Origin: JADZAI01 sp047602465
GTDB taxonomy: Bacteria; Pseudomonadota; Alphaproteobacteria; Micropepsales; Micropepsaceae
Direction: 5' to 3'
Assembly (NCBI GenBank): GCA_047602465.1
Contig: JASGHF010000001.1
Span: 1,674,001 to 1,738,000 of the forward strand
DNA length: 64,000 nt
The notes under the pieces were generated by a model. It searched no databases. It saw nothing but the letters and a program-made list of their open reading frames with translations, and was not told the DNA's origin. This document shows, one piece after another, positions 52,471 through 62,330 of this stretch (position 1 is its first letter; each line of letters starts with the position of its first letter). Both the position numbers and the translations under genes were made by a program.

Positions 52471-53856
52471 CGCTGGAAGACCCCCATCTGCGTCGGTGCG
52501 CCATGCACCGGGTCTTCCGCGCCGATGCCGGAGAATGTGACGTCATAGCCATACGCCGCGGCGGTGGCGCAGGCCCATGTTTCGAACTCTGCGCGCGTCC
52601 ACTCAAAGCGGTGATCGCCATGGCGGAACGTACCGGCGGCGAGGCCAGGGAAGAGCGCGTTGTATTCGCGGTTCGGCGTCGTCATCACTACGGTTCGCGG
52701 GCGTGCGAAGCCGAAGACGACACGCGCCATGGGATCGACGCGATCTTCATCGAGATGCTCGACGACCTCGATCAATGTGGCGACATCGAAGTTCTCGAAC
52801 CGGCGATCGCGATAGGTGAGCGCAGCCTGGGCGATCTCGATGCGCTCGCGCTGGCGCGGGGCCATTTCGTCAAGCTTGAGCCGGCGTGCGGCGATCTCGA
52901 GCGAGCGCGTCGAGACATCGACGCCATAGGCGTAGGCGACGGCCGGCTCCTTGAGCAGACGGCGCAGCAGCTTGCCCTCTCCGCAGCCAAGGTCGATCAC
53001 GCGTCCGCCGCCTGCGCGCAGGACCGCGCCCACGACTGCGTCGAGGCGCTGTTCGTTGAGGCTGATCGGCTTTTCGAGCGCCTGTTCCGCATCGTCGCGA
53101 CGTTCATCGGCATCAGGCGATGCCTCGGCTTCGCCTTCGCTGAGGCGATCGAGCGCGCGCTCGATCAGATGACGGCGCTGGCCGAGGTAACGCTTGACGA
53201 TGATCTCGCGCGCCGGGTGCGCTTTCAGCCACTCGCCGCCTTTTTCAACCAGCTTTTCGATCTCGTCGTTGCCGAAGCTGTAATGCTTCTCGTCATCCAG
53301 CACCGGAATAAGCACATAGAGATGATTGAGCAGGTCGACCAAGCGGATGCTTGCGCTGAGCTTCAGCGCCAAATGCGGCGCCTGACCCCAGCTCGGAAAG
53401 CGCGGATTCAACGGCGCCGTATCAGCCTCGACGACATAGCCGAGGGGTTCAAAATACTTGCGCGCGGCCTCGATCCCGCCCGCACAGAAGAGCGGCGCGA
53501 CCACCGCTTCAAGCGACATCGGCGCGTCGGCGAGCGCCTGGCGTTCGCGCGAGCGGCCGCCGAAGGCCGAGCCGAAGACACGCGAGATCGCCACCGACAG
53601 GAAGGAGGACGCCGCATAAGGACGGTCGTTGACGTAGGCGAGACCATCGCCCGCGCCCGCAGGACGGCGCGACAAGCGAACGGGATCGATGTTGAGCGCG
53701 AGTACGGCGGTGCAGCGCTCGTCGGTCGCCTCCGGGTAGACGACATACGCATCGCCGAAACTCAGATCCCGGACATGTACATGATCTGGATGCTTGTGGA
53801 GCAGGAAGCTCAGAATCTCGGGCCGGGCCGTGCGTTGTGGTGATGGAAAGAAACAT
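52461..53856 (-). pseudogene. hen1: RNA 3'-terminal 2'-O-methyltransferase Hen1, frameshifted near the start
   Basis: The true N-terminus is in one frame (ATG 53856: MFLSITTTHGPARD) and the rest, about 450 residues, in another (LSFLLHKHPDHVHVRDLSFGDAYVVYPEA). Removing one T from minus-strand GATTCTG (+ strand 53811-53817) joins them as ARDLSFLLHKHP, the expected family sequence. The C-terminal methyltransferase has VIDLGCGEGKLLRRLL and the metal motif EVVEHLD. Hen1 methylates the 2'-OH at the break so the repaired RNA resists another cut. The downstream protein could start at an internal codon, but loss of the first residues would damage the Hen1 N-domain. Confidence 0.85.
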
Positions 53857-53880
53857 GTTGCAGACGTGTATCCCAAAACA

Positions 53881-53910
53881 GAAGGGCCGGGACGATAGTC
53901 CCGGCCCTTC
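53881..53910 (-). terminator. Terminator of pckA
   Basis: A perfect 13-bp stem (GAAGGGCCGGGAC / GTCCCGGCCCTTC, 4-base loop), followed on the minus strand by TGTTTT. It lies between the pckA stop and the hen1 start, so it separates the two minus-strand units. Confidence 0.8.
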
Positions 53911-53933
53911 AAGAAGCGCGCAGGACCAGAACT

Positions 53934-55550
53934 TTATTCCGCCGCCAGTTTGAGGCCGGGGGCGGCGGCGCGGACTTGTTCGGTGACGTGTTCTTCGAAC
54001 TTGGCGAAGTTCTTGATGAACATGTCGACGAGCTTGGCGGCCTGCGCGTCATAGGCGGACTTGTCGGCCCAGGTGTCGCGCGGGTTCAGGATTTTCGTGT
54101 CGACGCCGGGGACTTCGACCGGAACCTGGAAGCCGAAATTCGGATCGGTGCGGAATTCGACCTTCGCGAGGCTGCCGTCGAGCGCGGCGTTCAGCAGCGC
54201 GCGGGTCGCCTTGATCGGCATGCGCGAGCCGGTGCCGAACTGACCGCCCGTCCATCCGGTGTTGACCAGCCAGCAATCGACCTTGTGTTCGGCGATGAGG
54301 TCTTTCAGCAGGTTGCCGTATTCCGACGGGTGACGCGGCATGAAGGGCGCGCCGAAGCAGGTGCTGAATGTCGGCTGCGGTTCCTTGCCGAGGCCTTTTT
54401 CGGTGCCCGCGACCTTGGCCGTAAACCCTGAGAGGAAGTGATACATCGCCTGGTCGGGCGAGAGCTTGGCGATCGGGGGCAGCACGCCGAACGCATCGGC
54501 GGTGAGCATGATGACGTTCTTAGGGTGGCCGGCGCGGCCGGTATCGGACGCATTCGGGATGAAGTGGATGGGGTACGCGCCGCGCGAATTTTCCGCGAGC
54601 GTCGCATCGTCGAGGTCGAGCTCGCGCGTGAGCTCGTCCATCACCACGTTTTCCAGCACGGTGCCGAAGCGCTTGGTGGTGGCGAAGATTTCCGGCTCGG
54701 CCTCAGGCGAGAGGCGGATCATCTTGGCGTAGCAGCCGCCTTCGAAATTGAAGACGCCCGATTCCGACCAGCCATGCTCATCGTCGCCGATGAGGGTGCG
54801 CGAGGCGTCGGCCGAGAGCGTGGTTTTGCCGGTGCCGGAGAGGCCGAAGAAGATGGCGGAGGCGCCATCGGCGCCGACATTGGCCGAGCAGTGCATCGGC
54901 ATGACGCGCTTTTCGGGCAGCAGGAAGTTGAGGATCGTGAAGACCGACTTCTTCATCTCGCCGGCATAGGAGGTGCCGCCGATGAGGATGAGCTTCTTGG
55001 TGAAGTTCACGCCGATGACGGTGCCGCCGACGGTGCCGTGGCGCTTCGGATCGGCGCGGAAGCCCGGGAAATCGACGATGGTGAATTCGGGGAGGAAGTC
55101 CTCCAGCTCGGCCATCTCGGGACGGATGAGGAGGTGACGGATGAAGAGCGAGTGCCAGGCGAATTCGGTGACCACGCGCACCTTCACCCGGTGGCGCAGA
55201 TCGGCGCCGCCGAAGAGATCCTGGACGAAGAGTTCCTTGTTCTGGGCGTAGGCCAGGAACGCCTCTTCCAGCGCGTCGAAATGGGCGGGCGTCATCGCCT
55301 TGTTGTTGTCCCACCAGAGGGTCTTCTCGGTGGTGGCGTCGCGGACCGTGAACTTGTCGCCGGCGGAGCGGCCGGTGTGTTCGCCCGTGCGGACGACCAG
55401 CGCGCCGTCCTTCGACAGGTCGCCCTCGCCCGCCGCGACGGCGGTTTCCACCAGCGCTGCGGTGCCATAGTTCCAGTGCGCGGCGGCGAGATTGCGGAAG
55501 CCCTGAGCCTCCAGGCCGTGACGCGAAATCTTCGGACCGGTCTGTTCCAC
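53934..55550 (-). CDS. pckA: Phosphoenolpyruvate carboxykinase (ATP)
   Basis: A protein of 538 residues. The GTG start at 55550 follows GCAGGAG by eight bases. Converts oxaloacetate and ATP to PEP, CO2 and ADP, the first step of gluconeogenesis. Motifs: RTGEHTGRSAGDKFTVRD, LIGGTSYAGEMKKSVF, the P-loop FGLSGTGKTTLSAD, FNFEGGCYAKMI, ENSRGAYPIHFIPN and TGWTGGQFGTGSRM. It is divergent from the ABC exporter genes, and a ChvI/ChvG pair lies 6 kb away, an association also seen in rhizobia. Confidence 0.97.
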   Translation of the reverse strand: MEQTGPKISRHGLEAQGFRNLAAAHWNYGTAALVETAVAAGEGDLSKDGALVVRTGEHTGRSAGDKFTVRDATTEKTLWWDNNKAMTPAHFDALEEAFLAYAQNKELFVQDLFGGADLRHRVKVRVVTEFAWHSLFIRHLLIRPEMAELEDFLPEFTIVDFPGFRADPKRHGTVGGTVIGVNFTKKLILIGGTSYAGEMKKSVFTILNFLLPEKRVMPMHCSANVGADGASAIFFGLSGTGKTTLSADASRTLIGDDEHGWSESGVFNFEGGCYAKMIRLSPEAEPEIFATTKRFGTVLENVVMDELTRELDLDDATLAENSRGAYPIHFIPNASDTGRAGHPKNVIMLTADAFGVLPPIAKLSPDQAMYHFLSGFTAKVAGTEKGLGKEPQPTFSTCFGAPFMPRHPSEYGNLLKDLIAEHKVDCWLVNTGWTGGQFGTGSRMPIKATRALLNAALDGSLAKVEFRTDPNFGFQVPVEVPGVDTKILNPRDTWADKSAYDAQAAKLVDMFIKNFAKFEEHVTEQVRAAAPGLKLAAE

Positions 55551-56012
55551 GACTAAAACTCCTGCGCCAAGAGCGCGCCATAAGGGGCACGCCGGTGGTG
55601 ATGTCTCTTGTGGGCGGCCATCGACCGCCACCGCTTTTCATGGAAAGGGCAAGGCCCTGATACACGCCGCGCACCCCCTTCGCAATCAGGGGCCGGTTCG
55701 GATTGTTGTTTCAAATGAGGGGCTTAACGTGCTGCATCTGCGAAGGCTGCGGCAGGCCGCCGCAGTTAAGGCGTTGATCGGCAAGCGGTTTCAGGCGCGG
55801 GTCGCGGCGACGTTTTCGTCACCGGAAGGTCGCTTAACCGTCGCATCATTCTCGTGCCGCGGGACTGCCTGCGAAGGCGTGAGGCGGCGCAGGCGGCGGA
55901 CACACAACCATGAGTCGCATTCAGCATTGCGCCGAACCCTGGGGACGGGTGACTTTTATCCCTACCGCACACCGGAGCGATGGGTGATGGATGCGGCATG
56001 ACTGAGGGGTCC
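55551..56012. promoter_or_regulatory. Divergent promoter region, pckA / exporter operon
   Basis: The gap of about 460 bp holds the promoters of pckA (minus) and the adaptor gene (plus). A frame of 90 codons at 55729 is Arg-rich and without a ribosome site, so it is not taken as a gene. GC-rich text with no clear operator; ChvI sites cannot be called by eye. Confidence 0.4.
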
Positions 56013-57032
56013 ATGGACGACAAGACGGCGAACCGGCGGGAACTGCTCGACCGGCTGAAGCTGGATCGCAGCGCGCCGGAGTCTCAAGGCGGCGGCGCGG
56101 TGAAGGGCGGCGTGATCGGCCTCGTGCTGGGCGCGGCGCTGGCCGGCGGCGCGGCGTTTTTCCTGTGGCCCGAGGCGCAGGGTCCGGCTGTCGCGGCGTC
56201 TGCGCCCGCGACGGCCAGTCCCGGCGCGGCGACACCCGCCCCCGCCACCAGCGCGCCGAAGCCCGTGCCGGGCGATGCCGTCCTGAGCGCATCCGGTTAT
56301 GTGACGGCGCGGCGGATCGCGACGGTGTCGGCCGAGATCATCGGCAAGATGCAGGACATGCTGGTGGAGGAAGGCACCGTCGTGGAGGCGGGCCAGGTGG
56401 TCGCGCGGCTGGACCCGACGCTCGCCAAGCTGGACCGCGACGTCGCGGCGGCCGACCGCGATGCGGCCCGCGCCGACAAATCGAACGCCGACGCGACGCT
56501 GCGCCGGCTGGAAGGCGTGCCGCGCGGATCGGTGGTGAGCGAGGCGGAACTGACGCGTGCGCGCGCCGACGCGGCGACTGCGGCGGCGCGTCTGAGTTCC
56601 GCCGAGGCGCGGCTGGGCCGGGCCGAGGCGCTGCTGGCGAAATATGAAATCCGCGCGCCGTTCGCGGGCGTCGTGACATCGAAAGACGCGCAGCCCGGCG
56701 AGATCGTCTCGCCATCGGCGGCCGGCGGCGGCTCGACCCGCACCGGCATCTGCACGGTGGTGGACATGACATCGCTGGAGATCGAGGTGGAGGTCTCCGA
56801 GAGCTTCATCAGCCGCGTGAAGCCCGGCCAGCCGGTGCGCGCGGCGCTGGACGCCTATCCCGACTGGGAAATTCCCGCGAAGGTCGCGGCGATCATTCCC
56901 ACCGCCAATCGCGACAAGGCGACCGTGAAGGTGCGCATCGCCTTGCTGGCGCAAGACCCCCGTATCCTTCCCGAAATGGCGGCGAAGGTCAGCTTCATGG
57001 ATTCCGGCAACGATTCCGGCTCGGCCGAATAA
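56013..57032 (+). CDS. Periplasmic adaptor of a MacB-type exporter (HlyD family)
   Basis: A protein of 339 residues. The start is set at ATG 56013 after GAGGGG; ATG 55998 and GTG 55980 are alternatives. One N-terminal membrane helix (GGVIGLVLGAALAGGAAFFLW), a Pro/Ala linker, then the barrel-sandwich halves (LSASGYVTARRIATVSAEIIGKMQDMLVEEGTVVEAGQVVARLD ... YEIRAPFAGVVTSKDAQPGEIVSP) around a long coiled coil of Ala/Asp/Arg-rich heptads. It links an inner-membrane transporter to the periplasm or outer membrane. First of four exporter genes. Confidence 0.88.
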   Translation: MDDKTANRRELLDRLKLDRSAPESQGGGAVKGGVIGLVLGAALAGGAAFFLWPEAQGPAVAASAPATASPGAATPAPATSAPKPVPGDAVLSASGYVTARRIATVSAEIIGKMQDMLVEEGTVVEAGQVVARLDPTLAKLDRDVAAADRDAARADKSNADATLRRLEGVPRGSVVSEAELTRARADAATAAARLSSAEARLGRAEALLAKYEIRAPFAGVVTSKDAQPGEIVSPSAAGGGSTRTGICTVVDMTSLEIEVEVSESFISRVKPGQPVRAALDAYPDWEIPAKVAAIIPTANRDKATVKVRIALLAQDPRILPEMAAKVSFMDSGNDSGSAE

Positions 57033-57044
57033 GGACACACGACG

Positions 57045-57737
57045 ATGAGCGAAGAACTGGTCAAGGTTTCCCGCGCCGGCAAAGCCTATAGCCGCGGCAA
57101 GCAGAAGGTTTCGATCTTCGAGGGCCTGGATATGGGCATCGAGAAGGGCGCGTTCCTGGCGATCATGGGGCCGTCAGGTTCCGGCAAGACGACGCTGCTG
57201 AACATGCTGGGCGGCGTCGACCGGCCGACGAGCGGCGAGATCCTGTTCCAGGGCAAGCGGGTGGACAATCTGTCGGAAAGCGCGCTGGCCGCGTTCCGCG
57301 CCGGGCATATCGGCTTCATCTTCCAGTTCTACAATCTGATGCCGATGCTGACGGCGCAGCAGAATGTCGAACTGCCGTTGCTGCTGACGAACCAGAACGC
57401 CCGCCAGCGCCGCGAACGCGCCGCCGCGGCGCTGGAGATCGTCGGCCTGTCGGACCGCGCGCGGCACAAGCCTTCGGAGCTTTCGGGCGGCCAGCAGCAG
57501 CGCGTCGCCATCGCCCGCGCCATCGTTTCGGACCCTGAGCTGATCCTCGCCGACGAGCCGACCGGCGACCTCGACCGCGAGACGGCGAACGAGGTGCTGA
57601 CCATGCTGCAGGAACTGAACCGGAACTACGGCAAGACCATCGTCATGGTGACGCACGATGCCGAAGCGGCGCGTTACGCCCGGAAGACGCTGCACCTCGA
57701 CAAGGGCGTGTTCGTGGAGAAGGACCTCAAGGCATGA
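57045..57737 (+). CDS. ABC transporter ATPase, MacB/LolD type
   Basis: A protein of 230 residues. Walker A GPSGSGKTT, Q-loop FIFQFYNLMPMLTAQQNVELP, signature ELSGGQQQRVAIARAI, Walker B ELILADEPTGDLD, and switch His in IVMVTHDAEAA. The short length and the DEPTGDLD form match the MacB/LolD/FtsE group. It powers the two FtsX-type permeases that follow; it overlaps the first by four bases (ATGA). Confidence 0.93.
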   Translation: MSEELVKVSRAGKAYSRGKQKVSIFEGLDMGIEKGAFLAIMGPSGSGKTTLLNMLGGVDRPTSGEILFQGKRVDNLSESALAAFRAGHIGFIFQFYNLMPMLTAQQNVELPLLLTNQNARQRRERAAAALEIVGLSDRARHKPSELSGGQQQRVAIARAIVSDPELILADEPTGDLDRETANEVLTMLQELNRNYGKTIVMVTHDAEAARYARKTLHLDKGVFVEKDLKA

Positions 57738-58891
57738 CGAGCTGGGGCCTGATCCTCAAAAACCTGTTCCGCAGGAAGCTGCGGACCTTCCTGACGATCT
57801 TCGCGATCCTCGTCGCGTTCCTGATCTTTGGCGTGCTGTCGGCGTTCCAGAAGACGCTGACCGATCCGCCGCAGGGGCAATCTGCGACGCGCCTCGTCTC
57901 CACCAACAAGGTGAACTTCACCCAGCCGCTGCCGCTCGCCTATGTGCAGCGGGTCGCGGCGCTGAAGAACGCCGAGATCGTGAGCCATATGAGCTGGTTC
58001 GGCGGCTACTATCAGGAGAGCAAGAACTTCATCATTTCGTTCGCGGTCGATCCGGAAACCTATGTCGCGATCTACAGCGAGATGGTGCTGACGGAGGCCG
58101 AGAAGCAGGACTTCCTGGCGAATCGCACCGGCATGCTGGTGGGCAAGAAGCTGGCCGACCAGTATGGCTGGAAGGTCGGCGATACCGTGCCGCTGAAGTC
58201 CAACATCTTCCGCCAGAAGGACGGCAGCGATACCTGGGACTTCAAGGTCTCGGGCATCTTCACCAATGCCGAGGACGAGAGCGGCGACCAGTTCGTCGTC
58301 TTCCACTACGACTATTTCAACGAGTCGCGCTCGTTCGGACGGGATGCGATCGGGCAGATGATCGTGAAGCTGCGCGATACCTCGCAGATCGACGCCACCG
58401 CGCGCGAGATCGACGAGCTGTTCGTCAATTCCGGCGCGGAGACCGAGACGCGCACCGAAGCGGCCTTCGCGCAGAGCTTCGCGGCGCAATTGGGCGATAT
58501 CGGCTTCATCGTGACGGCGGTGGTGGGCGCGGCCTTCATCACCATCCTGCTGATCGCCGGCAATACGATGATGCTGACGGTGCGCGAGCGGACCGGCGAG
58601 ATCGCGGTTCTGAAGACCATCGGCTTCACAGCACGGCGCATCTTCGCGATGATCCTGACGGAAAGCTTCATCCTCGCCTTCATCGGCGGGCTGCTGGGCA
58701 TCGCGCTCGCCTATGTCGCGCTCATGGCGCTCGGCTCGATGTCCGGCGGGTTCATGGGCGCGGTGAAGATGACGCCCTCGATCCTGATCACCGCCTTCGT
58801 CCTGATGGCGCTGCTCGGCTTCGTCACCGGCTTTCTGCCGGCCTGGCGCGCCATGCGGACCGACATCATCACCGCGTTTGCGAGGAAATAG
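57734..58891 (+). CDS. ABC transporter permease, FtsX/MacB type (first)
   Basis: A protein of 385 residues with one N-terminal helix (KLRTFLTIFAILVAFLIFGVLSAFQ), a periplasmic MacB_PCD domain (about 60-250), then three helices in the FtsX domain (VTAVVGAAFITILLIAGNTMMLTVRERTGEIAVLKTIGFTARRIFAMILTESFIL). MacB-type permeases work by mechanical coupling rather than direct channel transport, passing substrates through the periplasmic adaptor. Paired with the second permease, probably as a heterodimer. Confidence 0.9.
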   Translation: MTSWGLILKNLFRRKLRTFLTIFAILVAFLIFGVLSAFQKTLTDPPQGQSATRLVSTNKVNFTQPLPLAYVQRVAALKNAEIVSHMSWFGGYYQESKNFIISFAVDPETYVAIYSEMVLTEAEKQDFLANRTGMLVGKKLADQYGWKVGDTVPLKSNIFRQKDGSDTWDFKVSGIFTNAEDESGDQFVVFHYDYFNESRSFGRDAIGQMIVKLRDTSQIDATAREIDELFVNSGAETETRTEAAFAQSFAAQLGDIGFIVTAVVGAAFITILLIAGNTMMLTVRERTGEIAVLKTIGFTARRIFAMILTESFILAFIGGLLGIALAYVALMALGSMSGGFMGAVKMTPSILITAFVLMALLGFVTGFLPAWRAMRTDIITAFARK

Positions 58892-58894
58892 CCC

Positions 58895-60082
58895 ATGGCC
58901 CTCCTCTCCCAGGTCCGCGCCGTGACGGCGATGAACATCTCCTCGCTGCGCCAGCGCGTGTGGCCCTCGCTCGCGACCGTGATCGCGGTCGCGCTGGTGA
59001 CCGGCGTTCTGCTCGGCTTCCTCAGCCTCGCCAACGGTTTCCGCGCAACGCTGGACGGCACCGGCTCCGACGATGTCGCCATCGTCATCCGCAAGGGCGG
59101 CGGCGGCGAGCTTTCGTCGGTTCTGGGGCGCGAGCAGCAGCAGCTGATCGCCGACGGACCCGGCATCGCGACGGGCGCCGACGGCAAGCCGCTGGTTTCT
59201 GGCGAGCTGTATATCGTCGTGAACGGCGTGCGCCGCTCAAACGGCATCAAGGCCAATATGCCGCTGCGCGGCGTGGGGCCGAACGCCCAGGCGGTGCGCG
59301 GCGCGGTGAACATCGTCGAAGGACGCATGTTCACGCCGGGCGTCGCCGAGATCGTGGTCGGCAAAGGCGTGCACGAACAGTTCGAAGGGTTCGATGTCGG
59401 CGCGACCGTGCGCCTGTCGGGCACCGACTGGAAGGTCGTGGGCATGTTCGATGCGGGCGGGTCGGTATTCGAGAGCGAATTGTGGGCCGACATCACGCTG
59501 CTGCAGAACGTCGCCAATCGCGGCGCGACGGTGCAGACGATGCGCGTGAAGCTGACCTCGCCGGACCAGTTGAAGGCGCTGCAGGACTATAACGACGCCG
59601 ATCCGCGCCTGAAGCTGGATGTGCGCTCGGAAAAGGACTTCTACGCCAGCCAGGCGCGGGGCATTTCCGACCTCGTGCTCTATCTGGGCTGGCCGCTGGC
59701 CATCGCCATGTCGTTCGGCGCGCTCGCCGGTGCGCTGAACACCATGTATGCCAGCGTCGATGCGCGGATGCGCGAGATCGCGACGCTCAGGGCGATCGGG
59801 TTCGGCGGGCTGCCGTCCTTCATCGGCACGATGGCCGAAGCGCTGTTGCTGTCGGCCATAGGCGGCATCGTGGGCGCGATCGGCGTCTATCTGCTGTTCG
59901 ACGGACTTTCGGCATCGACGCTGGGCGCGGGGTTCGCGCAAGTCGTGTTCTCGCTGAAAATGACGCCGGCGCTCGTGATGCAGGGCGTGATCCTGGCGCT
60001 CGTCATCGGGTTCGTCGGCGGGTTCTTCCCGGCGCTGCGCGCCGCGCGCGCGCCGCTGCTGGCGGCGTTCAAGGCGACGTAG
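58895..60082 (+). CDS. ABC transporter permease, FtsX/MacB type (second)
   Basis: A protein of 395 residues, same layout as the first: N-terminal helix (PSLATVIAVALVTGVLLGFLSLANGF), periplasmic domain, and C-terminal FtsX helices (MSFGALAGALNTMYASVDARMREIATLRAIGFGGLPSFIGTMAEALLLSAIGGIVGAIGVYLLF). It begins three bases after the first permease. It completes a heteromeric exporter of unknown substrate. The end of the gene (RAARAPLLAAFKAT) is the common FtsX C-terminal motif. Confidence 0.9.
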   Translation: MALLSQVRAVTAMNISSLRQRVWPSLATVIAVALVTGVLLGFLSLANGFRATLDGTGSDDVAIVIRKGGGGELSSVLGREQQQLIADGPGIATGADGKPLVSGELYIVVNGVRRSNGIKANMPLRGVGPNAQAVRGAVNIVEGRMFTPGVAEIVVGKGVHEQFEGFDVGATVRLSGTDWKVVGMFDAGGSVFESELWADITLLQNVANRGATVQTMRVKLTSPDQLKALQDYNDADPRLKLDVRSEKDFYASQARGISDLVLYLGWPLAIAMSFGALAGALNTMYASVDARMREIATLRAIGFGGLPSFIGTMAEALLLSAIGGIVGAIGVYLLFDGLSASTLGAGFAQVVFSLKMTPALVMQGVILALVIGFVGGFFPALRAARAPLLAAFKAT

Positions 60083-60147
60083 CGTTACCGTCGCTTCACG
60101 CGCGAGGCGATGCTAGGCAGGCGATGTGACCCCATCGCCTGCCTTTC

Positions 60148-61542
60148 ATGTCTGACATCCAGGAACCGCCGGCAATGCCGCCCGCGCAGGTGGCGCCGGC
60201 CGCGACGCCGCGCGCGGAAGCGTCAGCCATGCTGCGGCTTGCCGGGCCGGTGATCGTGGCGCGCGCCGGTCTGGTCGTCATGCTGACGGTCGATACGCTG
60301 ATGACCGGCATGGCGGGATCGGGCGAGATCGCGGTGCTGGGCCTCGGCCTGTCGCCGGTGATGGTCTTCATGCTGGCGACGGTCGGGCTGCTGCAGGGTT
60401 CGATGGTGCTGATCGCGCAGGCCAATGGCGCACGCGACTATGCCCAGTGCGGCGCGGTGTGGCGCGTGGCGCTGATCCACGCCGTGCTGCTGGGATCGTG
60501 TTTCGCGCTGATCGGGTTCGCGGCGGAGGACATCTTTCTCGCGGTCGGTCACGACCCGGCGCTGGCGCACGGCGCGGCGATCGTGACGCAGCAATTCGCC
60601 TGGGGCATGCCGGGCGTCCTTCTGTATGTCTGCACCGGATATCTGCTGGAAGGGATCGGGCGGCCGCGCGCCGGCATGATCATCATGCTGGCCGCGAACG
60701 TGCTGAACGTCTTCGCCGACGGGATTTTCGCCGTCGGCTGGTGGGGCCTGGTGGAGCCGATGGGCGCGGAGGGCGCGGTGATGACCACCAGCGCGATCCG
60801 CTGGGGCATCTTCATCGCCATCCTGATCGTCGTGCTGACGATGAAGGACCGCGCGGTCTATGGCGTCACCGGCGCACGGACGCCGTTCTTCCCCGTGGCG
60901 CGGCGGCTGTGGAAGATCGGCGCGCCGGTGGCCGTAACGGGGGCCTGCGAGAACGGCGCCTATGCCGTGCTGGCGCAGATGGCGGGCCTTATCGGCGCGG
61001 CGGCGCTGGCGGCGCACCAGGTGACGATCAACGTCCTCACCCTCGCCTATATGGGCGCGAACGGCATGGCGGCGGCGACCAGCGTGCGGGTGGGCAATGC
61101 GGTGGGGCGCGGCGACAAGGCCGGCATCGCGCTGTCGGGATGGACGGGGATCGCGCTGGGCGCGGGGCTGATGTCGTTCGCCTCGATCGCCTTCCTGATC
61201 TTTCCGCGCGAGATCGGCGATCTGTTCCTGCACGGGTCGGCCCAGTCGATGGATATCGTCGCCGCGACGCTGACGGCGGCCGGGATCTTCATCGTGTTCT
61301 CCGGGTCGATGGCGGTTTCCATGGGCGCCCTGCGCGGCGCGGGCGACATGATGGTGGTGATCCTCGCCTATGCGCTGGGCTATGCCGCGATCGGGGTGAC
61401 GATGGCCTGGGTGTTCGCCTTCCGGCTGGATCTCGGGGCGCCGGGGCTGGTCTATGGCCTGCTGTGCGGCATTCTGACCGGGCTGGCGCTGTTGCTGTGG
61501 CGTTTCCGCGTGGTTGCGCGGCGGGGCGCGGTGCGTGTCTGA
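60148..61542 (+). CDS. MATE-family multidrug efflux protein
   Basis: A protein of 464 residues with 12 predicted helices in two related halves (MLRLAGPVIVARAGLVVMLTVDTLMTGMAGSGEIAVLGLGLSP; LWKIGAPVAVTGACENGAYAVLAQMAGLIGAAALAAHQVTINVLTLAYMGANGMAAATSVRVGNAVGRGDKAGI). The second passage matches the NorM-type MATE signature. Exports cationic drugs or metabolites using H+ or Na+ gradients. It is 66 bases after the ABC genes and may be transcribed separately. Confidence 0.92.
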   Translation: MSDIQEPPAMPPAQVAPAATPRAEASAMLRLAGPVIVARAGLVVMLTVDTLMTGMAGSGEIAVLGLGLSPVMVFMLATVGLLQGSMVLIAQANGARDYAQCGAVWRVALIHAVLLGSCFALIGFAAEDIFLAVGHDPALAHGAAIVTQQFAWGMPGVLLYVCTGYLLEGIGRPRAGMIIMLAANVLNVFADGIFAVGWWGLVEPMGAEGAVMTTSAIRWGIFIAILIVVLTMKDRAVYGVTGARTPFFPVARRLWKIGAPVAVTGACENGAYAVLAQMAGLIGAAALAAHQVTINVLTLAYMGANGMAAATSVRVGNAVGRGDKAGIALSGWTGIALGAGLMSFASIAFLIFPREIGDLFLHGSAQSMDIVAATLTAAGIFIVFSGSMAVSMGALRGAGDMMVVILAYALGYAAIGVTMAWVFAFRLDLGAPGLVYGLLCGILTGLALLLWRFRVVARRGAVRV

Positions 61543-61610
61543 CGCATTGCGGTTGACGCCGCCCGCAGGCACTTTATGGACTGCACACGGACAGATTTCC
61601 TGAAAGTTCC

Positions 61611-62321
61611 ATGCCGACCATCGCCCTCGTCGACGACGACAAGAATATCCTGACCTCGGTCTCCATCGCGCTGGAGCAGGAGGGCTATCACGTCCGGACC
61701 TATACGGACGGCGCGGCGGCCCTGGCGGCGTTCGCCTCCACCCCGCCGGATCTCGCGGTGCTGGACATCAAGATGCCCCGCATGGACGGCATGGAGGTGC
61801 TGCGGCGCCTGCGCCAGAAGAGCGAGTTGCCGGTGATCTTCCTCACCTCGAAAGACGAGGAGATCGACGAGCTGATGGCGCTGAACGCCGGCGCCGACGA
61901 CTATATCAAGAAGCCTTTCTCGCAGCGTCTGCTGCTGGAGCGCGTGCGCGCGGTGCTGCGCCGCGCCGAGGCGCGGGCCGGAATCGTGAAAGACGGCGCG
62001 GCGGCCGATCCGGCGCAGGCCGCCTTCACGCGCGGCAAGCTGATGATGGACCCGCAGCGCCACGCGACGCTGTGGGGCGGCAAGAGCGTGACGCTGACGG
62101 TCACCGAATTCCTGATCCTGCAGGCGCTGGCCCAGCGTCCCGGCTTCGTGAAAAGCCGCGATCATCTGATGGACGCAGCCTATGACGATCAGGTCTATGT
62201 CGATGACCGCACCATCGACAGCCACATCAAGCGTCTGCGCAAGAAGTTCAAGGTGGTCGACGACGACTTCGACAGCATCGAGACGCTGTACGGCGTCGGC
62301 TATCGCTTCAAGGAAGCCTAA
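61611..62321 (+). CDS. chvI: Response regulator, ChvI type
   Basis: A protein of 236 residues. Receiver domain: TIALVDDDKNILTSVSIALEQEGYHVRTYTDG with acidic pocket, phospho-acceptor Asp in LAVLDIKMPRMDG, Thr in VIFLTSKDEE, and Lys in DDYIKKPFS. C-terminal OmpR-type winged helix (VTLTVTEFLILQALAQRPGFVKSRDHLMDAAY ... TIDSHIKRLRKKFK). High similarity in pattern to alphaproteobacterial ChvI, which with ChvG controls envelope, acid and metabolic genes. Nine bases separate it from chvG. Confidence 0.9.
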   Translation: MPTIALVDDDKNILTSVSIALEQEGYHVRTYTDGAAALAAFASTPPDLAVLDIKMPRMDGMEVLRRLRQKSELPVIFLTSKDEEIDELMALNAGADDYIKKPFSQRLLLERVRAVLRRAEARAGIVKDGAAADPAQAAFTRGKLMMDPQRHATLWGGKSVTLTVTEFLILQALAQRPGFVKSRDHLMDAAYDDQVYVDDRTIDSHIKRLRKKFKVVDDDFDSIETLYGVGYRFKEA

Positions 62322-62330
62322 GCCAAGGCG

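Noticed and set aside
55729..56001. 90-codon frame between pckA and the exporter operon
   Set aside because: Arg-rich, no ribosome site, occupies the divergent promoter gap.
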